Below, in pieces: positions 1 through 13,719 of a stretch of 64,000 nt of DNA. This DNA is from an uncultured Bacilli bacterium (GTDB taxonomy: Bacteria > Bacillota_I > Bacilli_A > RF39 > UBA660), in assembly GCA_947589105.1 (NCBI GenBank), contig CANQBL010000001.1, forward strand, positions 1 through 64,000, read 5' to 3'. The translations under genes and the position numbers were made by a program. Numbering within the stretch: the stretch's first letter is position 1; the number at the start of each line of letters is the position of its first letter. The notes beneath the pieces are model-generated. The model did no database searches. It was not told where the DNA came from and was given only the letters and a program-made list of their open reading frames with translations.

Positions 1-257
1 AGCATGTTGGTACTACGCATTTTTCCATCTCTTGCTTTTAATTTGAAAGTGTCACAATTTGTGACGGTTTCATTTCCCTCTTTAATCATTCTGGATTTTA
101 AAGTCCTCCAATAATGAGATGGATCATCACTTTCAGTCAATGCACCAATAACATCAATAACACTAAAATAATATTCTTCTTTTTCTTTATCCCAAATACT
201 TCTTATTTCTTTACCTTCAAATAGATTTGATATTGTTTCTAATTTACTTTTATTCAT
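1..257 (-). CDS. BRO-N (antirepressor-like) domain protein, 3' end truncated at window edge
   Basis: Translated by hand from ATG at 257: MNKSKLETISNLFEGKEIRSIWDKEKEEYYFSVIDVIGALTESDDPSHYWRTLKSRMIKEGNETVTNCDTFKLKARDGKMRSTNML..; open to the edge; AAGGAGG RBS just upstream. Resembles BRO family N-terminal domains. Confidence 0.75.
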   Translation of the reverse strand, partial: MNKSKLETISNLFEGKEIRSIWDKEKEEYYFSVIDVIGALTESDDPSHYWRTLKSRMIKEGNETVTNCDTFKLKARDGKMRSTNM

Positions 258-632
258 ATAAAACCTCCTTGATAAAAACATTATATAGTGCAAACATTTG
301 TTTGATAATACTTTTTTTAATTTTTTTCTATTATTTTAACTTATCACATTATTCATCACATAAAGGTTCTAACCGAACGTTTTGCGTTTTGTTATCTAGC
401 ACTTCAACCGTAATATGACTAAACTAGGAACTAAGTTGTGTGACAAGAAAAGGTTTAACCTTTAACTGGTATTATACCTATATCTTAAGGTTTTAATGTT
501 ATTGCTGGATGATTCAATTACTGGAAATATCCATAACATGTTTTATAAATTAAAACTTGTCCGCATAAATTTAGCTTTATTAATAAACCAATTATTTCTA
601 CTATACTAATAAACCATAATTTTCTCTTCAAT

Positions 633-672
633 ATAAAAACCCAGTTGAATATCAAATTCAACTAGGTTTTAA
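633..672 (-). terminator. intrinsic terminator after the ADP-ribosyltransferase-like gene
   Basis: Minus strand AAAACCTAGTTGAATTTGATATTCAACTGGGTTTTT: near-perfect stem with T-run. Confidence 0.7.
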
Positions 673-684
673 ATAATTACTTTT

Positions 685-1470
685 TTAGCATATACTTTTT
701 GTTTCGTTAACCATTTCATATCTTCTTTTATCCCATATTTCAGTTGGAATTAAAGTTACATACATAGTTGCTTCATTATTGTTTTCATCAACTATTACTT
801 CATTTACATATGATAAACTTGATTTATTAATAATAAACTCAGTTTGCCCTTTAGAATACGATAATGAATCATTATAAAGAAATGCACCATCTTTATAATT
901 GCCATCAATACTGTAAACTATTCTTATATTATAATTTAAACCCAAATCGTTTTGTTTATTAAAAAAATCATTATTCTTAATTATAGACGTACTGGTAAAA
1001 CCTGGTTCATATATGAATTCTCCACTTAAAGACTTTAAATCTTTTAAATTATTAACATTATAATCTTTAAAATAAGAAAGTGTTGTTCCTCTAAAAGTTT
1101 TAAACTTAAGATTTAATTTAGGAAATTTATAAATAATATTATCAATTTGCTCTGCTATATCTTCATATTCTTTCTTTATATCATCTGTTTTTAAACCATT
1201 TATATCATAATTCCAATCATCTCTTAAAATTGCATTTATATCTCTATATTTATATCCAGTATACATTCTTAATAACAAAGTATCTTCCTGATTTAAATCA
1301 GTTAAAAATTCATTTATTTTATCATCAAAGGAACTATTTACCTGCTGCATACTTTTAAATTCAAAATAATCACTGCTTCTAAAGTTTTTTATATAATCCA
1401 TAACATTTTGTTTTTCTTCATCTTCCATAAATTTAAATATAAGGATAATAATTCTTTTTTTATCTTTCAT
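685..1470 (-). CDS. ADP-ribosyltransferase (ADPRT exoenzyme-like) domain protein
   Basis: Motifs FRGTT (R), EPGFTSTS (STS) and GQTEF (Q-x-E) in the order expected for the R-S-E ART fold. The ORF track starts at a GTG at 1485; ATG at 1470 with upstream GAGG looks more likely. Confidence 0.7.
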   Translation of the reverse strand: MKDKKRIIILIFKFMEDEEKQNVMDYIKNFRSSDYFEFKSMQQVNSSFDDKINEFLTDLNQEDTLLLRMYTGYKYRDINAILRDDWNYDINGLKTDDIKKEYEDIAEQIDNIIYKFPKLNLKFKTFRGTTLSYFKDYNVNNLKDLKSLSGEFIYEPGFTSTSIIKNNDFFNKQNDLGLNYNIRIVYSIDGNYKDGAFLYNDSLSYSKGQTEFIINKSSLSYVNEVIVDENNNEATMYVTLIPTEIWDKRRYEMVNETKSIC

Positions 1471-1481
1471 TAATTTATTCC

Positions 1482-1838
1482 TCACTTATAACAATCTTTG
1501 CCATTATCAGATATATTTTCATAGTTATATACCCCATCTTTATATTTAATTTCTTCTGTTAGTTTTTGATTACACTTATCTTTTAAATCTAAAAGACCAT
1601 CGTTTTCTAAATCACTTAAAGTAAAAGAAAAAGAAACTCCTTTTACTATCTCGTTAGCATGATACTTTGCAGCATACAATTTTGAAGCATTTTCTATTTT
1701 TTGATTTAAAATATTTTGAGTTTCTTCTTCATTTTTTTTAATCTGCTTAGTCATATTTGGTGCTGCAATAACTATAATTACAGCTAAAACAATAATTATA
1801 GCTAGTAACTCAACTAAAGTAAAACCTTTTTTATTCAT
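1482..1838 (-). CDS. type IV pilin-like / pseudopilin with prepilin cleavage motif
   Basis: N-terminus MNKKGFTLVELLAIIIVLAVIIVIAAPN is a class III prepilin signal; overlaps the end of tsaD. Confidence 0.8.
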   Translation of the reverse strand: MNKKGFTLVELLAIIIVLAVIIVIAAPNMTKQIKKNEEETQNILNQKIENASKLYAAKYHANEIVKGVSFSFTLSDLENDGLLDLKDKCNQKLTEEIKYKDGVYNYENISDNGKDCYK

Positions 1839-2856
1839 TATTAATCCACTCCTTATCTAAATCTAAACCCGGTTCTGGATTAAGATTAAAACCTGCCCTA
1901 TCACCACGCTTATATGCATAATAAGCTGCCGCTCCAATCATTGAAGCATTATCAGTACAATACTTTATATCAGGTTTTAAAAACTCTATATTAAGCTCTT
2001 TACAAGCTGTATCAAGAGCTTTTCTTAACCCACTATTAGCAGATACTCCCCCTGCTAATAAGAGTTGTTTTACATTATATTCTTTTATTGCCTTAACCGT
2101 CTTTTTTACTAAAATACCAACAACTGTCTCTTGAAATGATGTTGCTAAATCCTCTTTATTTATTTCTTTACCTCTTTGTTTTTCATTATGTACCAAATTT
2201 ATTACCGCACTTTTTATACCACTAAAACTAAAATCATAAGAGTTATCATTCTTAGGAACTGGCAAATTATAAGAATGTTTTCCTACACTTGCCATTTTAT
2301 CCATAAGAGGGCCACCTGGATAAGGAATGCCTATTACCCTTGCCACCTTATCATAAGCTTCGCCTACCGAATCGTCTAAAGTACTTCCTATTTTTTTAAA
2401 TAAATATTCATCCTGCATATATATTAACTCGGTATGTCCACCTGAGACAACAAGTGATAATAAAGGAAATTTAAATTTACCTGTAAATTTATTTGCATAT
2501 ATATGACCTGCCATGTGATTTACTGGAACAAGTGGCTTTTTAGTAGCAAAAGAAAGTGCCTTAGCTGCTTCTATTCCAACTAATAATGCACCATTAAGTC
2601 CAGGACCATAGGTAACCGCAATCGCATCTATTTCATTAAATGTCATATTTGCTTTCTTTAAACATTCTTCAAATAACAAGGTTATTACACCAGTATGATT
2701 TCGACTTGCAATTTCTGGAACCACGCCACCAAATTTTTTATGAATATCTATTTGGGTTGAAGTTACGGTTGCAATATCTACATTTCCGTTTTTTACTATA
2801 CTACAACTTGTTTCATCACAACTTGTTTCAATTGAAAATATATATGTATCTTTCAT
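1831..2856 (-). CDS. tsaD: tRNA N6-adenosine threonylcarbamoyltransferase TsaD
   Basis: SIETSCDETSCSIV, full-length 341 aa Kae1/TsaD family protein. Confidence 0.97.
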   Translation of the reverse strand: MKDTYIFSIETSCDETSCSIVKNGNVDIATVTSTQIDIHKKFGGVVPEIASRNHTGVITLLFEECLKKANMTFNEIDAIAVTYGPGLNGALLVGIEAAKALSFATKKPLVPVNHMAGHIYANKFTGKFKFPLLSLVVSGGHTELIYMQDEYLFKKIGSTLDDSVGEAYDKVARVIGIPYPGGPLMDKMASVGKHSYNLPVPKNDNSYDFSFSGIKSAVINLVHNEKQRGKEINKEDLATSFQETVVGILVKKTVKAIKEYNVKQLLLAGGVSANSGLRKALDTACKELNIEFLKPDIKYCTDNASMIGAAAYYAYKRGDRAGFNLNPEPGLDLDKEWINNE

Positions 2857-2860
2857 AACT

Positions 2861-3286
2861 TCACCTCAAATTCTTTTCCATTAAATAACCATCTACATTG
2901 TTATAATATTTTTTTCTTATTGCCTTTTTTCTAAAACCTAAAGAACTATATAAACCTATAGCTACTATGTTTTCTTTACTTACTTCCAAAGTTATATTTA
3001 AACAATTTGAATCTTTTATTATTTCTATAGCTTTTTTTAATAACTTTTTTCCATAACCTTTACTTCTAAATGATGGTTCAATTATTATATCTATTATTTC
3101 CGCTCTATCATAAATTATAGAATAAATAACAAAACCTATTAAATTATCTTCTTCTTTAATTATCAAGCAATCAGAGAAAACATCTAAATTAAAACTAAAA
3201 TCATTATGAAGCTTGCTACCTAAACAAGCAATTAAAGCAATGTCTTTTTCTTCGTATTTTCTAATTTCCAAATTTCTTCTCCGCAT
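2861..3286 (-). CDS. rimI: GNAT acetyltransferase, RimI-like
   Basis: GNAT signature RSKGYGKKLL, position between tsaB and tsaD. Confidence 0.85.
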   Translation of the reverse strand: MRRRNLEIRKYEEKDIALIACLGSKLHNDFSFNLDVFSDCLIIKEEDNLIGFVIYSIIYDRAEIIDIIIEPSFRSKGYGKKLLKKAIEIIKDSNCLNITLEVSKENIVAIGLYSSLGFRKKAIRKKYYNNVDGYLMEKNLR

Positions 3287-3911
3287 CTATCTTTTTTAAA
3301 TATACAGGTTCTGCCAAATGAGGATTAATCTTTGCCTTATTTAAAGCACTATTAATTACCTTTAGATAATCATAATCATTTAATAATTCTAATTTAACAT
3401 TATTACTTTTCAATAACCTCTTTGATAATTCTTTAACAAAAGAGTTATCTTCCATGGTTACAATGGTTATATTTTTATTTTGGAATTTTAATAAGTCACT
3501 ATCAATTGATAAATAATCCATTATACTAGTACCATCATCATATATACCAACATAAGAAAATTCATCTTTATCCATAATGACAGAAATAACAACATCATCT
3601 ATTGTACTTTCCTTAAGGGCCTCCAAAGTAGTTAATTGATATAGATTTTTTGATAGTACCCATGCTAAAGTTTTTGCAATTGTAACACCTACACGAACTC
3701 CCGTAAAACTACCTGGTCCATTTAAAACAACTATATTGTCAACATCATAAAGAGTTAATTTAGTTTGGGTTAGTACTTTGTCAATTTCTTTCATTAAAAA
3801 GTTAGAATGCTTACTATAGGAATTAACGTTTGATACAAAAAGAAGCTTACTTTGGGAAGCGAGTGCAACCGATAAGCTCTTTCTAGACGAATCTATAAAT
3901 AATGTTATCAA
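3261..3911 (-). CDS. tsaB: tRNA t6A biosynthesis protein TsaB
   Basis: VVLNGPGSFTGVRVGVTIAKTLAW typical of TsaB; operon context. Confidence 0.92.
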   Translation of the reverse strand: MITLFIDSSRKSLSVALASQSKLLFVSNVNSYSKHSNFLMKEIDKVLTQTKLTLYDVDNIVVLNGPGSFTGVRVGVTIAKTLAWVLSKNLYQLTTLEALKESTIDDVVISVIMDKDEFSYVGIYDDGTSIMDYLSIDSDLLKFQNKNITIVTMEDNSFVKELSKRLLKSNNVKLELLNDYDYLKVINSALNKAKINPHLAEPVYLKKIDAEKKFGN

Positions 3912-4378
3912 AGAACATCCTCACATAAATCTTCATATTTACTTCCGTATGGAATAATGGTAAGCATTCTTTTTTCTTCTCCGGTGATTTTAAATCTAAC
4001 TTCTAATCTTTCTTCAGGTAATTCTGATGCAATCATATCAGCCCATTCTATTATGATAACACCATCTTTTTTTAAATATTCTTCCAACCCTAATTCAGAA
4101 GTATCACCCTCTAATCTATAAACATCCATATGATATAAATTCATTTCTCCCGAAGTGTATTCTTTTATTATGTTAAACGTAGGAGAAGTTATGTTTTCTT
4201 CTACGCCAAGAGCTCCCGCAAAACCTTTAGTAAAAATAGTTTTGCCACTTCCTAGTTCACCTATTAAGCATATAACCATATTATTAAATTTTTCAGACTC
4301 AAAATTTTGGGCTAATACTACGGTTTCTTCTTCTGAATTAGTTGTAATTTTATATTCCATATTAATCACCATAAACAT
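3908..4378 (-). CDS. tsaE: tRNA t6A biosynthesis ATPase TsaE
   Basis: GELGSGKTIFTKGFAGALG Walker A, SPTFNIIKEY; likely start at an internal Met (MEYKITT). Confidence 0.93.
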   Translation of the reverse strand: MFMVINMEYKITTNSEEETVVLAQNFESEKFNNMVICLIGELGSGKTIFTKGFAGALGVEENITSPTFNIIKEYTSGEMNLYHMDVYRLEGDTSELGLEEYLKKDGVIIIEWADMIASELPEERLEVRFKITGEEKRMLTIIPYGSKYEDLCEDVL

Positions 4379-4474
4379 TATAGCAAAAAAAAAACGTTTG
4401 TTACAATATAAAACGCGTTTTTTACAAAATGTTACAAAATATATAAATTAAAAAAAATATAATAAAAAATGAAC

Positions 4475-4639
4475 TTAAGAGTTTTCCTGTTCTAGAAGCT
4501 CTTCAAGTTTTAAATAAGATTCAAATAATTCATCTTCTAATAATTTATCTTCTAATCTTTTAGAACGAATCTTTTTTATAGCATTATTAAGAATGTTTAT
4601 AACATATTTACAATACATACGACTAGCACAAAACTTCAT
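4475..4639 (-). CDS. small protein of unknown function
   Basis: ORF 4475..4711; ATG at 4639 (MKFCASRMYCKY..) preceded by GGTAGGTG looks the more likely start. Confidence 0.4.
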   Translation of the reverse strand: MKFCASRMYCKYVINILNNAIKKIRSKRLEDKLLEDELFESYLKLEELLEQENS

Positions 4640-4686
4640 ACCAACACCTACCAAAAAAATTATAAAATAATAAAGCAATAAAAATA

Positions 4687-4706
4687 ATATCAGAAATTTC
4701 TGATAT
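4687..4706. promoter_or_regulatory. 20-bp perfect palindrome, candidate operator
   Basis: ATATCAGAAATTTCTGATAT equals its own reverse complement; upstream of the RHH gene. Confidence 0.5.
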
Positions 4707-4753
4707 ATCATACATTATATTAATATATTACAATTTATATGAGGGGTGATATT

Positions 4754-4921
4754 ATGGCTTTTGTTCCAAAAAGAACAAAAGAAAAAGAGCCAGCAGGCTA
4801 TAAGTCACTATACATAAAAGAAAAATTAATTAAGGAAATTGAAAAAATAGCGAAAGAAAATAATACGTCATTTAATAATGTAATAATTTCCATGATTGAG
4901 CAGTGTTTAGAAAAAAAATGA
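4754..4921 (+). CDS. small ribbon-helix-helix (Arc/CopG-like) regulator
   Basis: MAFVPKRTKEKEPAGYKSLYIKEKLIKEIEKIAKENNTSFNNVIISMIEQCLEKK; AGGGGTGAT RBS. Confidence 0.6.
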   Translation: MAFVPKRTKEKEPAGYKSLYIKEKLIKEIEKIAKENNTSFNNVIISMIEQCLEKK

Positions 4922-4932
4922 ACACTGTTTTT
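4901..4932 (+). terminator. intrinsic terminator overlapping the end of the RHH gene
   Basis: CAGTGTT ... AACACTG followed by TTTTT. Confidence 0.6.
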
Positions 4933-4971
4933 AAATATTAGATATTTAATATTATTTTTCAAATGTATAGT

Positions 4972-5001
4972 AAAAGGACCAAATATTTTGGTCCTTTTTA
5001 A
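4972..5001 (-). terminator. rRNA operon terminator
   Basis: Minus strand AAAAGGACC AAAATATTT GGTCCTTTT just after 5S rRNA. Confidence 0.75.
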
Positions 5002-5012
5002 TACAAAAAAAA

Positions 5013-5118
5013 ATTGGCAACTTCCTATTTTCGCTTACACTATCGTCGGCGTAAAAGTGCTTAACTGCTGTGTTCGAGATGGGAACAGGTGTATCCACTT
5101 TGCTATCGTTACCAATTA
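5013..5118 (-). rRNA. rrf: 5S ribosomal RNA
   Basis: Recognisable 5S sequence (complement of ...GTGTTCGAGATGGGAACAGGTGT...) just downstream of 23S. Confidence 0.92.
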
Positions 5119-5169
5119 AATATAGAGAAATAATTCTCTGAAAACATGATAATACGGTCAACAAATTAA

Positions 5170-8090
<2,921 letters not shown>

Positions 8091-8275
8091 TGATTTTCTA
8101 ATTTGATGAGATCATTTCAAGAGATCTTAATGTCATATTTTCGTTGGAGAAAATATGACTACCATATTATCAAGTTTTCAAAGAACTATTTCTTGAGAGA
8201 AAAATAATCTCTCAAAACTAAGCAAAACGATTATTATCTGAAGTAGCTAATTCGTAAATAAATCTTTCTCCATAG

Positions 8276-9840
<1,565 letters not shown>

Positions 9841-9972
9841 TATATTAATTTTTTTAGTTCGTTTTTTCCTAGCTACTCAAATAATCTTGACGTTTTGCTC
9901 AGTTTTCAAAGATCATTTTTTCCTTTGCTTTACAAAGGTTTTTTACACTCTTTTTTTGTCAAGTGCGTTATA

Positions 9973-10001
9973 AATATACCACATCCAAATGACCATGTCA
10001 A
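9973..10001 (-). promoter_or_regulatory. rRNA operon promoter (sigma-A type)
   Basis: Minus strand TTGACA-17 bp-TATATT at 10001..9973, upstream of 16S. Confidence 0.8.
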
Positions 10002-10122
10002 CAACTTTTTTTAATTTTTTTTGTTTTTTTTACTTTTTTTGCAAAAAATGCATTTTTTCCTTATTCTTTATAGTATTCTTAATGTTTTATAATGATCATT
10101 CTTATTTAATATATGCTATTAT

Positions 10123-10662
10123 TTATTTTTTATTACCTAATAAAAGCATATATTTATCATAATATTTTTTTACACATTCATAATCAAATGGTCCCTGTTT
10201 TGATTCGTATAATTTTATAAGATTTTTTAACTCTTGCTTTACAATTGTATCAATCTCATCAGAATAATTCATTTTCTTTTTATGATATTCATATTCAGAT
10301 TTATCTAATATTTTATATGTACCATCTTTAAATACCCTAAGATCTAAATCATAATCAATATATTTTATTACCTTTCCCTCTATTATCGTAGGGCTTGCTA
10401 TGTTGCAATAATAATAAATACCACTATCTTTAAACTGGGTTATTATGTTATACCATTTATTTTTATAATAAAAAATTATTGCAGGTTCGTTCGTATACCA
10501 AATTCTACCATCACTATTATTGACCCTTGCACGCCTGTTAGCAAATACTAAAAAATCTTTATTAACATCTATTAACATTGCTTCATCCCAACTTCGATGA
10601 ATACTTCCATCGTGCTTATAACAATGAATTGTATAATTATCTCCTATTTTCATATTTTTCAT
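10123..10662 (-). CDS. DUF402 family nucleoside tri-/diphosphate phosphatase (Ntdp-like)
   Basis: YKHDGSIHRSWDEAML...GRIWYTNEPAIIFYYKNKWYNII...GIYYYCNIASPTII...IKYIDYDLDLRVFKDGTYKILD. Confidence 0.88.
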   Translation of the reverse strand: MKNMKIGDNYTIHCYKHDGSIHRSWDEAMLIDVNKDFLVFANRRARVNNSDGRIWYTNEPAIIFYYKNKWYNIITQFKDSGIYYYCNIASPTIIEGKVIKYIDYDLDLRVFKDGTYKILDKSEYEYHKKKMNYSDEIDTIVKQELKNLIKLYESKQGPFDYECVKKYYDKYMLLLGNKK

Positions 10663-10742
10663 ATTTTTATCTCCCAACGCTTCTATATTATACTTTTTTA
10701 TATGAAAAAACAAGTAAAAACAGTATTATTTAAATATTGTTT

Positions 10743-12044
10743 TTACTTGCTTGAAACTAACTCCAAAGCTTTTTGTAATTGATTATCATTTTCCATAACT
10801 GGATTATTTTCATAATCTTTTTGTAATTCTACCTTATGAGTAGGTTCAACTCCAATTTCATTTATCCAGTTACCTTTAGGTGACAACCATTTTTGAATAG
10901 TGTATTTTATCATGCCACCACTTTCTAAGTCCTTAGTAGTTTGAACGGTACCCTTACCATATGTAAATGTTCCAACAACATAGGCACCATAAGATTCCTT
11001 TAAACTTATAGCAAGAATCTCAGAAGCAGAAGCACTAGATTTATTAACTAAAACCGCAATTGGATAATTTCTTGATTCATCTGTTGTTGCTGTATATTTA
11101 TAAGTTGTCTTTTTATCCGCAATTTGATATATTACTTTACCTTTCGGTAAAAACATATTTATCATATCTGTTACAGAATGTAAATATCCTCCAGAGTTTC
11201 CCCTAACATCAATAATCAATCCTTTTATGTTATCTTTTTCCAACTCCTCTATATTTTGACGAAATTGATCATAAGTATTATTAGCAAAAGTATTTACTAT
11301 AATATAACCTATTTTTTTATCATTCTTATTAAGTACCTTAGATTCTACTGATTCAATTACCACGTTTCTTCTTTTTACATCAAACTCTAGTTGTTTTCCT
11401 TCTCTTTCTACTTTTATATGAGCCTTTTCTACATTTTTATCTTTAATTAAATCTACAACGTCAGTAGTTGTTAATCCCTTAACTGATTTTCCATTTACCT
11501 CTAATATTACATCCCCGAACTTAAGTCCTACTTCCCAGGCAGGAGAATTTTTAAATACTGTTAATATAAATATGTTATTATTAGCATCCATAGATATTTC
11601 GGCTCCAATACCAATATAAGAACCATTCATAACTTCATTAAAACTTTCCATTTCTTTTTCATTAAAATAACTTGTATGTTGATCATTTAAGGAAGATAAC
11701 ATCCCATTTATAGCACCATTAATTAATTCATCTTTAGAAACATCTTTATAATAAGAATCATTAATTAAGTTATACACTTCTTCAAACTCTTCTAGTGCTT
11801 CATCATCTTTATCAACAATGTTTTTATTATACTTAAACATTTTACTATTATTAGTTTCATTAATTACAACAACAGTTAAAAATATCGTCGTAACTATTAT
11901 TAGAACCCCAAATAATATAAGTTCGTATATTTTAAAATCACTTTTTTTATTTAATTTATAATTTATCGAAGATTTTTCATAATAATGCTTTTTTTCTTTT
12001 TTATTTTTCATCAAGTCATCCTCCGCATAATAAAAGTATAACAC
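10743..12044 (-). CDS. S41 family C-terminal processing peptidase (CtpA-like) with PDZ domain
   Basis: N-terminal TM, PDZ (GLKFGDVILEVNGKSV), catalytic NKSSASASEI and GTFTYGKGTVQ. Confidence 0.93.
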   Translation of the reverse strand: MLYFYYAEDDLMKNKKEKKHYYEKSSINYKLNKKSDFKIYELILFGVLIIVTTIFLTVVVINETNNSKMFKYNKNIVDKDDEALEEFEEVYNLINDSYYKDVSKDELINGAINGMLSSLNDQHTSYFNEKEMESFNEVMNGSYIGIGAEISMDANNNIFILTVFKNSPAWEVGLKFGDVILEVNGKSVKGLTTTDVVDLIKDKNVEKAHIKVEREGKQLEFDVKRRNVVIESVESKVLNKNDKKIGYIIVNTFANNTYDQFRQNIEELEKDNIKGLIIDVRGNSGGYLHSVTDMINMFLPKGKVIYQIADKKTTYKYTATTDESRNYPIAVLVNKSSASASEILAISLKESYGAYVVGTFTYGKGTVQTTKDLESGGMIKYTIQKWLSPKGNWINEIGVEPTHKVELQKDYENNPVMENDNQLQKALELVSSK

Positions 12045-12070
12045 ACGTAAAGAAAAAAAGTAACTAAAAG

Positions 12071-12565
12071 TTACTTAAGTTCATTAATAATGTTTTTCTC
12101 ATCAGTTACGTAAGATGTTATAACTTTATTTTTTATAGTTATTAAAGTTACACCGTTTATTTTCAACTGTTTATAACTAGTTGCCTTGCTATTTTGTTCT
12201 TTTGATATAACGAACTTATTTATAACATCACTTAGGTTTACTTTATAAAGTTTTATTTCTTTACTAGAAGAATCATATGAATTTATTGCGCCATTTAATT
12301 CTTCACTAATATCTTTACCATAAAAGAATATTACCTTGTATTCTTCTTTATTTTGATCAAAAGTTTTACTTGCTATTATCATGTTATCATACATTTTGCT
12401 TATAGAAGGACTTGTAGTTGTTGTTTTATCTTTAGTTGTTTTTTTACCATTACCTATTTCCCCTGTCATAAAAATAGCGGTTGTTAAATATACAATAGCT
12501 ATTACTAAAATAACCGTTAACGTAATTGTTATTAAACTTTTTATTTCCTTGCTCATTAATTTCAC
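12071..12565 (-). CDS. membrane-anchored protein, possible degenerate thioredoxin-like fold
   Basis: N-terminal TM, Thr-rich linker, YKVIFFYGKDIS...KINGVTLITIKNKVITSYV; no CxxC. Confidence 0.4.
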   Translation of the reverse strand: MKLMSKEIKSLITITLTVILVIAIVYLTTAIFMTGEIGNGKKTTKDKTTTTSPSISKMYDNMIIASKTFDQNKEEYKVIFFYGKDISEELNGAINSYDSSSKEIKLYKVNLSDVINKFVISKEQNSKATSYKQLKINGVTLITIKNKVITSYVTDEKNIINELK

Positions 12566-12605
12566 CCATAAACATTATAGCATAAACAAATAAATAGTGA
12601 ATATA

Positions 12606-13613
12606 TTATTTACTTATAGGAAGTGCTGAAACTGATTTTGCAACATTAATCAACTCTAAAGTTGTCATATCACTAGATACCAAATAATAGTTAACTCCTG
12701 CGCTTGACCAGCTAATAGATGAATCATCAACTATTGCTACCGTATCCATAAAAATGTCAAGATCTCCACTAGTTGGTATTACTGTCATTTCTTCTTCTTT
12801 TGAGACCGGCTCTTCAACTAGCATAAAAGGAGTATCTCCATTAAAGGTAAGAATTATTCTTGAACCCTCGTCTAATTCAACTGTTTTTTCGGTTTCTAAA
12901 TATGTTCCTTCTGGTAAATACATTGGATAAATAGCTTCCTCAAAAACGTTTTTAACAGACTGATTATCTTCATTGTTTGACATAACATTTTCCATATTTT
13001 CTTCTAAAATAAAATAATTATCTTTAAACTTTGCTTTCATGTCAATTGATTTAAAAGATACTTTAATTCCTGGATTTCCTTCTTCATCTAATACCGTAAC
13101 TTTTTTTATTGTATAGTTTTTATCTACAACAACTTCTTGGTGAGTTAAACTAGCATTATTTTTATAATTTACCTTACTAGTAAATACATAACAATCTTTT
13201 TCTTTTCTCATACTAAGTTTAGAATCACTTTTCATATCACTTACTACGGATTGCAATAAATAACTTTGAGAATTATTATATGGCCACTTACTTTGAAATT
13301 TAAAACTCTTATTAAGATTTGGGGTTAAAACATAAACTCCATCTTCGTTTTTTAAAATAATTTGTTCATGATTATTAGTTTTATTTCTAAGAGAAACACG
13401 ATAATTATCTTTTTTCTTATAAGATACGGTAACATCATATTTATAAGAATCTTCATTATTTATTAATTCCATTTCAGCTTCTAATTTGTAACCATTAACA
13501 TTATTAACTTTTTTATCAAGTTTATTCAGAATGGTTTTTTTATCTTCCTTCCCACAACCTGTTAAGCATATTGTAAAAACTAAAATCAATAAAACACTCA
13601 AAATTTTTTTCAT
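12606..13613 (-). CDS. predicted lipoprotein (LolA/germination-lipoprotein-like, DUF4367-like C-terminus)
   Basis: Lipobox ICLTGCGKE after a signal peptide; 335 aa. Confidence 0.6.
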   Translation of the reverse strand: MKKILSVLLILVFTICLTGCGKEDKKTILNKLDKKVNNVNGYKLEAEMELINNEDSYKYDVTVSYKKKDNYRVSLRNKTNNHEQIILKNEDGVYVLTPNLNKSFKFQSKWPYNNSQSYLLQSVVSDMKSDSKLSMRKEKDCYVFTSKVNYKNNASLTHQEVVVDKNYTIKKVTVLDEEGNPGIKVSFKSIDMKAKFKDNYFILEENMENVMSNNEDNQSVKNVFEEAIYPMYLPEGTYLETEKTVELDEGSRIILTFNGDTPFMLVEEPVSKEEEMTVIPTSGDLDIFMDTVAIVDDSSISWSSAGVNYYLVSSDMTTLELINVAKSVSALPISK

Positions 13614-13719
13614 TAATTCACCTCTTTTATTTTCATTTAATTATATGGTTTAATTTTATTAATATTCATGTATAAAAATCCTTTTTCTGATTATCATATA
13701 AGTATAAAAGGAGGAAATT

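Noticed and set aside
227-418. 63-aa plus ORF at the left edge
   Set aside because: Overlaps the BRO-N gene start and its RBS on the opposite strand; low-complexity hydrophobic product.
2176-2858. Plus-strand ORFs 2176..2379 and 2640..2858
   Set aside because: Antisense to tsaD; products look like reverse-strand translation of AT-rich DNA.
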